Source: Chrysogorgia sp. JL179-B06 (Eukaryota > Cnidaria > Anthozoa > Scleralcyonacea > Chrysogorgiidae). Taken from it: a stretch of 64,000 nt of DNA. The translations under genes were made by a program, and so were the position numbers. Shown here piece by piece: positions 63,900-64,000 of this stretch. The stretch lies in assembly GCA_035772405.1 (NCBI GenBank), contig JAYKKM010000504.1:913501-977500 (forward strand). Reading direction: 5' to 3'. The notes under the pieces were generated by a model that searched no databases, was not told where the DNA came from, and worked only from the letters and a program-made list of their open reading frames with translations. Positions within the stretch are counted from its first letter, which is position 1, and each line of letters opens with the position of its first letter.

Positions 63900-64000
63900 T
63901 GGTAATCTCGCCGCGGCAGCGATCCATTTCTCACGAATTAATTTGTCCCATCGCATGCGAGGTGACGAAGCGAAGGTGATAATTACATGCTCGTTGTATT

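Overview
The window is AT-rich, intron-bearing animal DNA, most likely from a cnidarian (coral or soft-coral type). The evidence is spliced metazoan genes (a secreted phospholipase A2 and an MFSD6-like transporter), Penelope-like, CR1/L2-type and CACTA-like elements, tRNA-derived SINEs, many fold-back elements and long (TA)n tracts. The taxon is inferred from overall character, not from a marker gene.

Only two host genes look intact. The first is a four-exon secreted PLA2 on the + strand (25494-40901). Its exons are short and its first two introns are about 8 kb and 6 kb. All exon phases match: signal peptide, Ca-binding loop, catalytic His-Asp, and a C-terminal Cys-rich exon. Intron 1 holds two Penelope-like copies and several fold-backs. 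Intron 2 holds a 4.9-kb DNA element (element C) and a Mutator-like fold-back. The second gene is the 5' coding exon of an MFSD6-like transporter (62171-63437) ending at a splice donor. The remaining coding matter is transposon-derived or broken: a RecQ-like helicase exon with one in-frame stop, a Ulp1-type protease fragment, a Gag-like fragment, a Tc1-like DNA-binding domain, and an unassigned 193-codon frame.

Layout: 0-5 kb has a minisatellite, a GC fold-back and element A (1402-4943). 7.7-9.7 kb has decayed coding fragments. 10.9-15.3 kb has a decayed non-LTR retrotransposon with a 2A-like peptide and PHD finger. 16.8-22.4 kb is element E with CACTA-like element B nested inside. 23-24 kb has palindromes. 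25.5-40.9 kb is the PLA2 locus. 42-45 kb has Gag and palindromic pieces. 46.1-49.0 kb is element D. 49-51 kb has tandem repeats and a Tc1 relic. 51.4-54.1 kb is an inverted Penelope-like pair. 54.6-60.8 kb has SINEs, a Ulp1 fragment in a long palindrome, and a CR1/L2-type LINE with only two frameshifts. 60.9-61.6 kb has (TA)n with a hammerhead ribozyme. The MFSD6-like gene follows.

The strongest unusual signals are these. (1) Elements A, C and D share a CCCNNGTGAAAA-like terminus and 2-bp flanking repeats, but each has its own array of subterminal palindromes. (2) A canonical hammerhead ribozyme core lies at 61089-61132, with a series of hammerhead-like motifs in Penelope-like and fold-back elements. 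(3) A LINE carries a 2A-like peptide, with a second 2A-like motif 570 bp upstream. (4) The SINE at 54.6-54.9 kb shares its 3' tail with the LINE at 57.6-60.8 kb. (5) A very stable GCGAAGC mini-hairpin recurs at the apex of otherwise unrelated palindromes. All calls are by eye; no database search was run.
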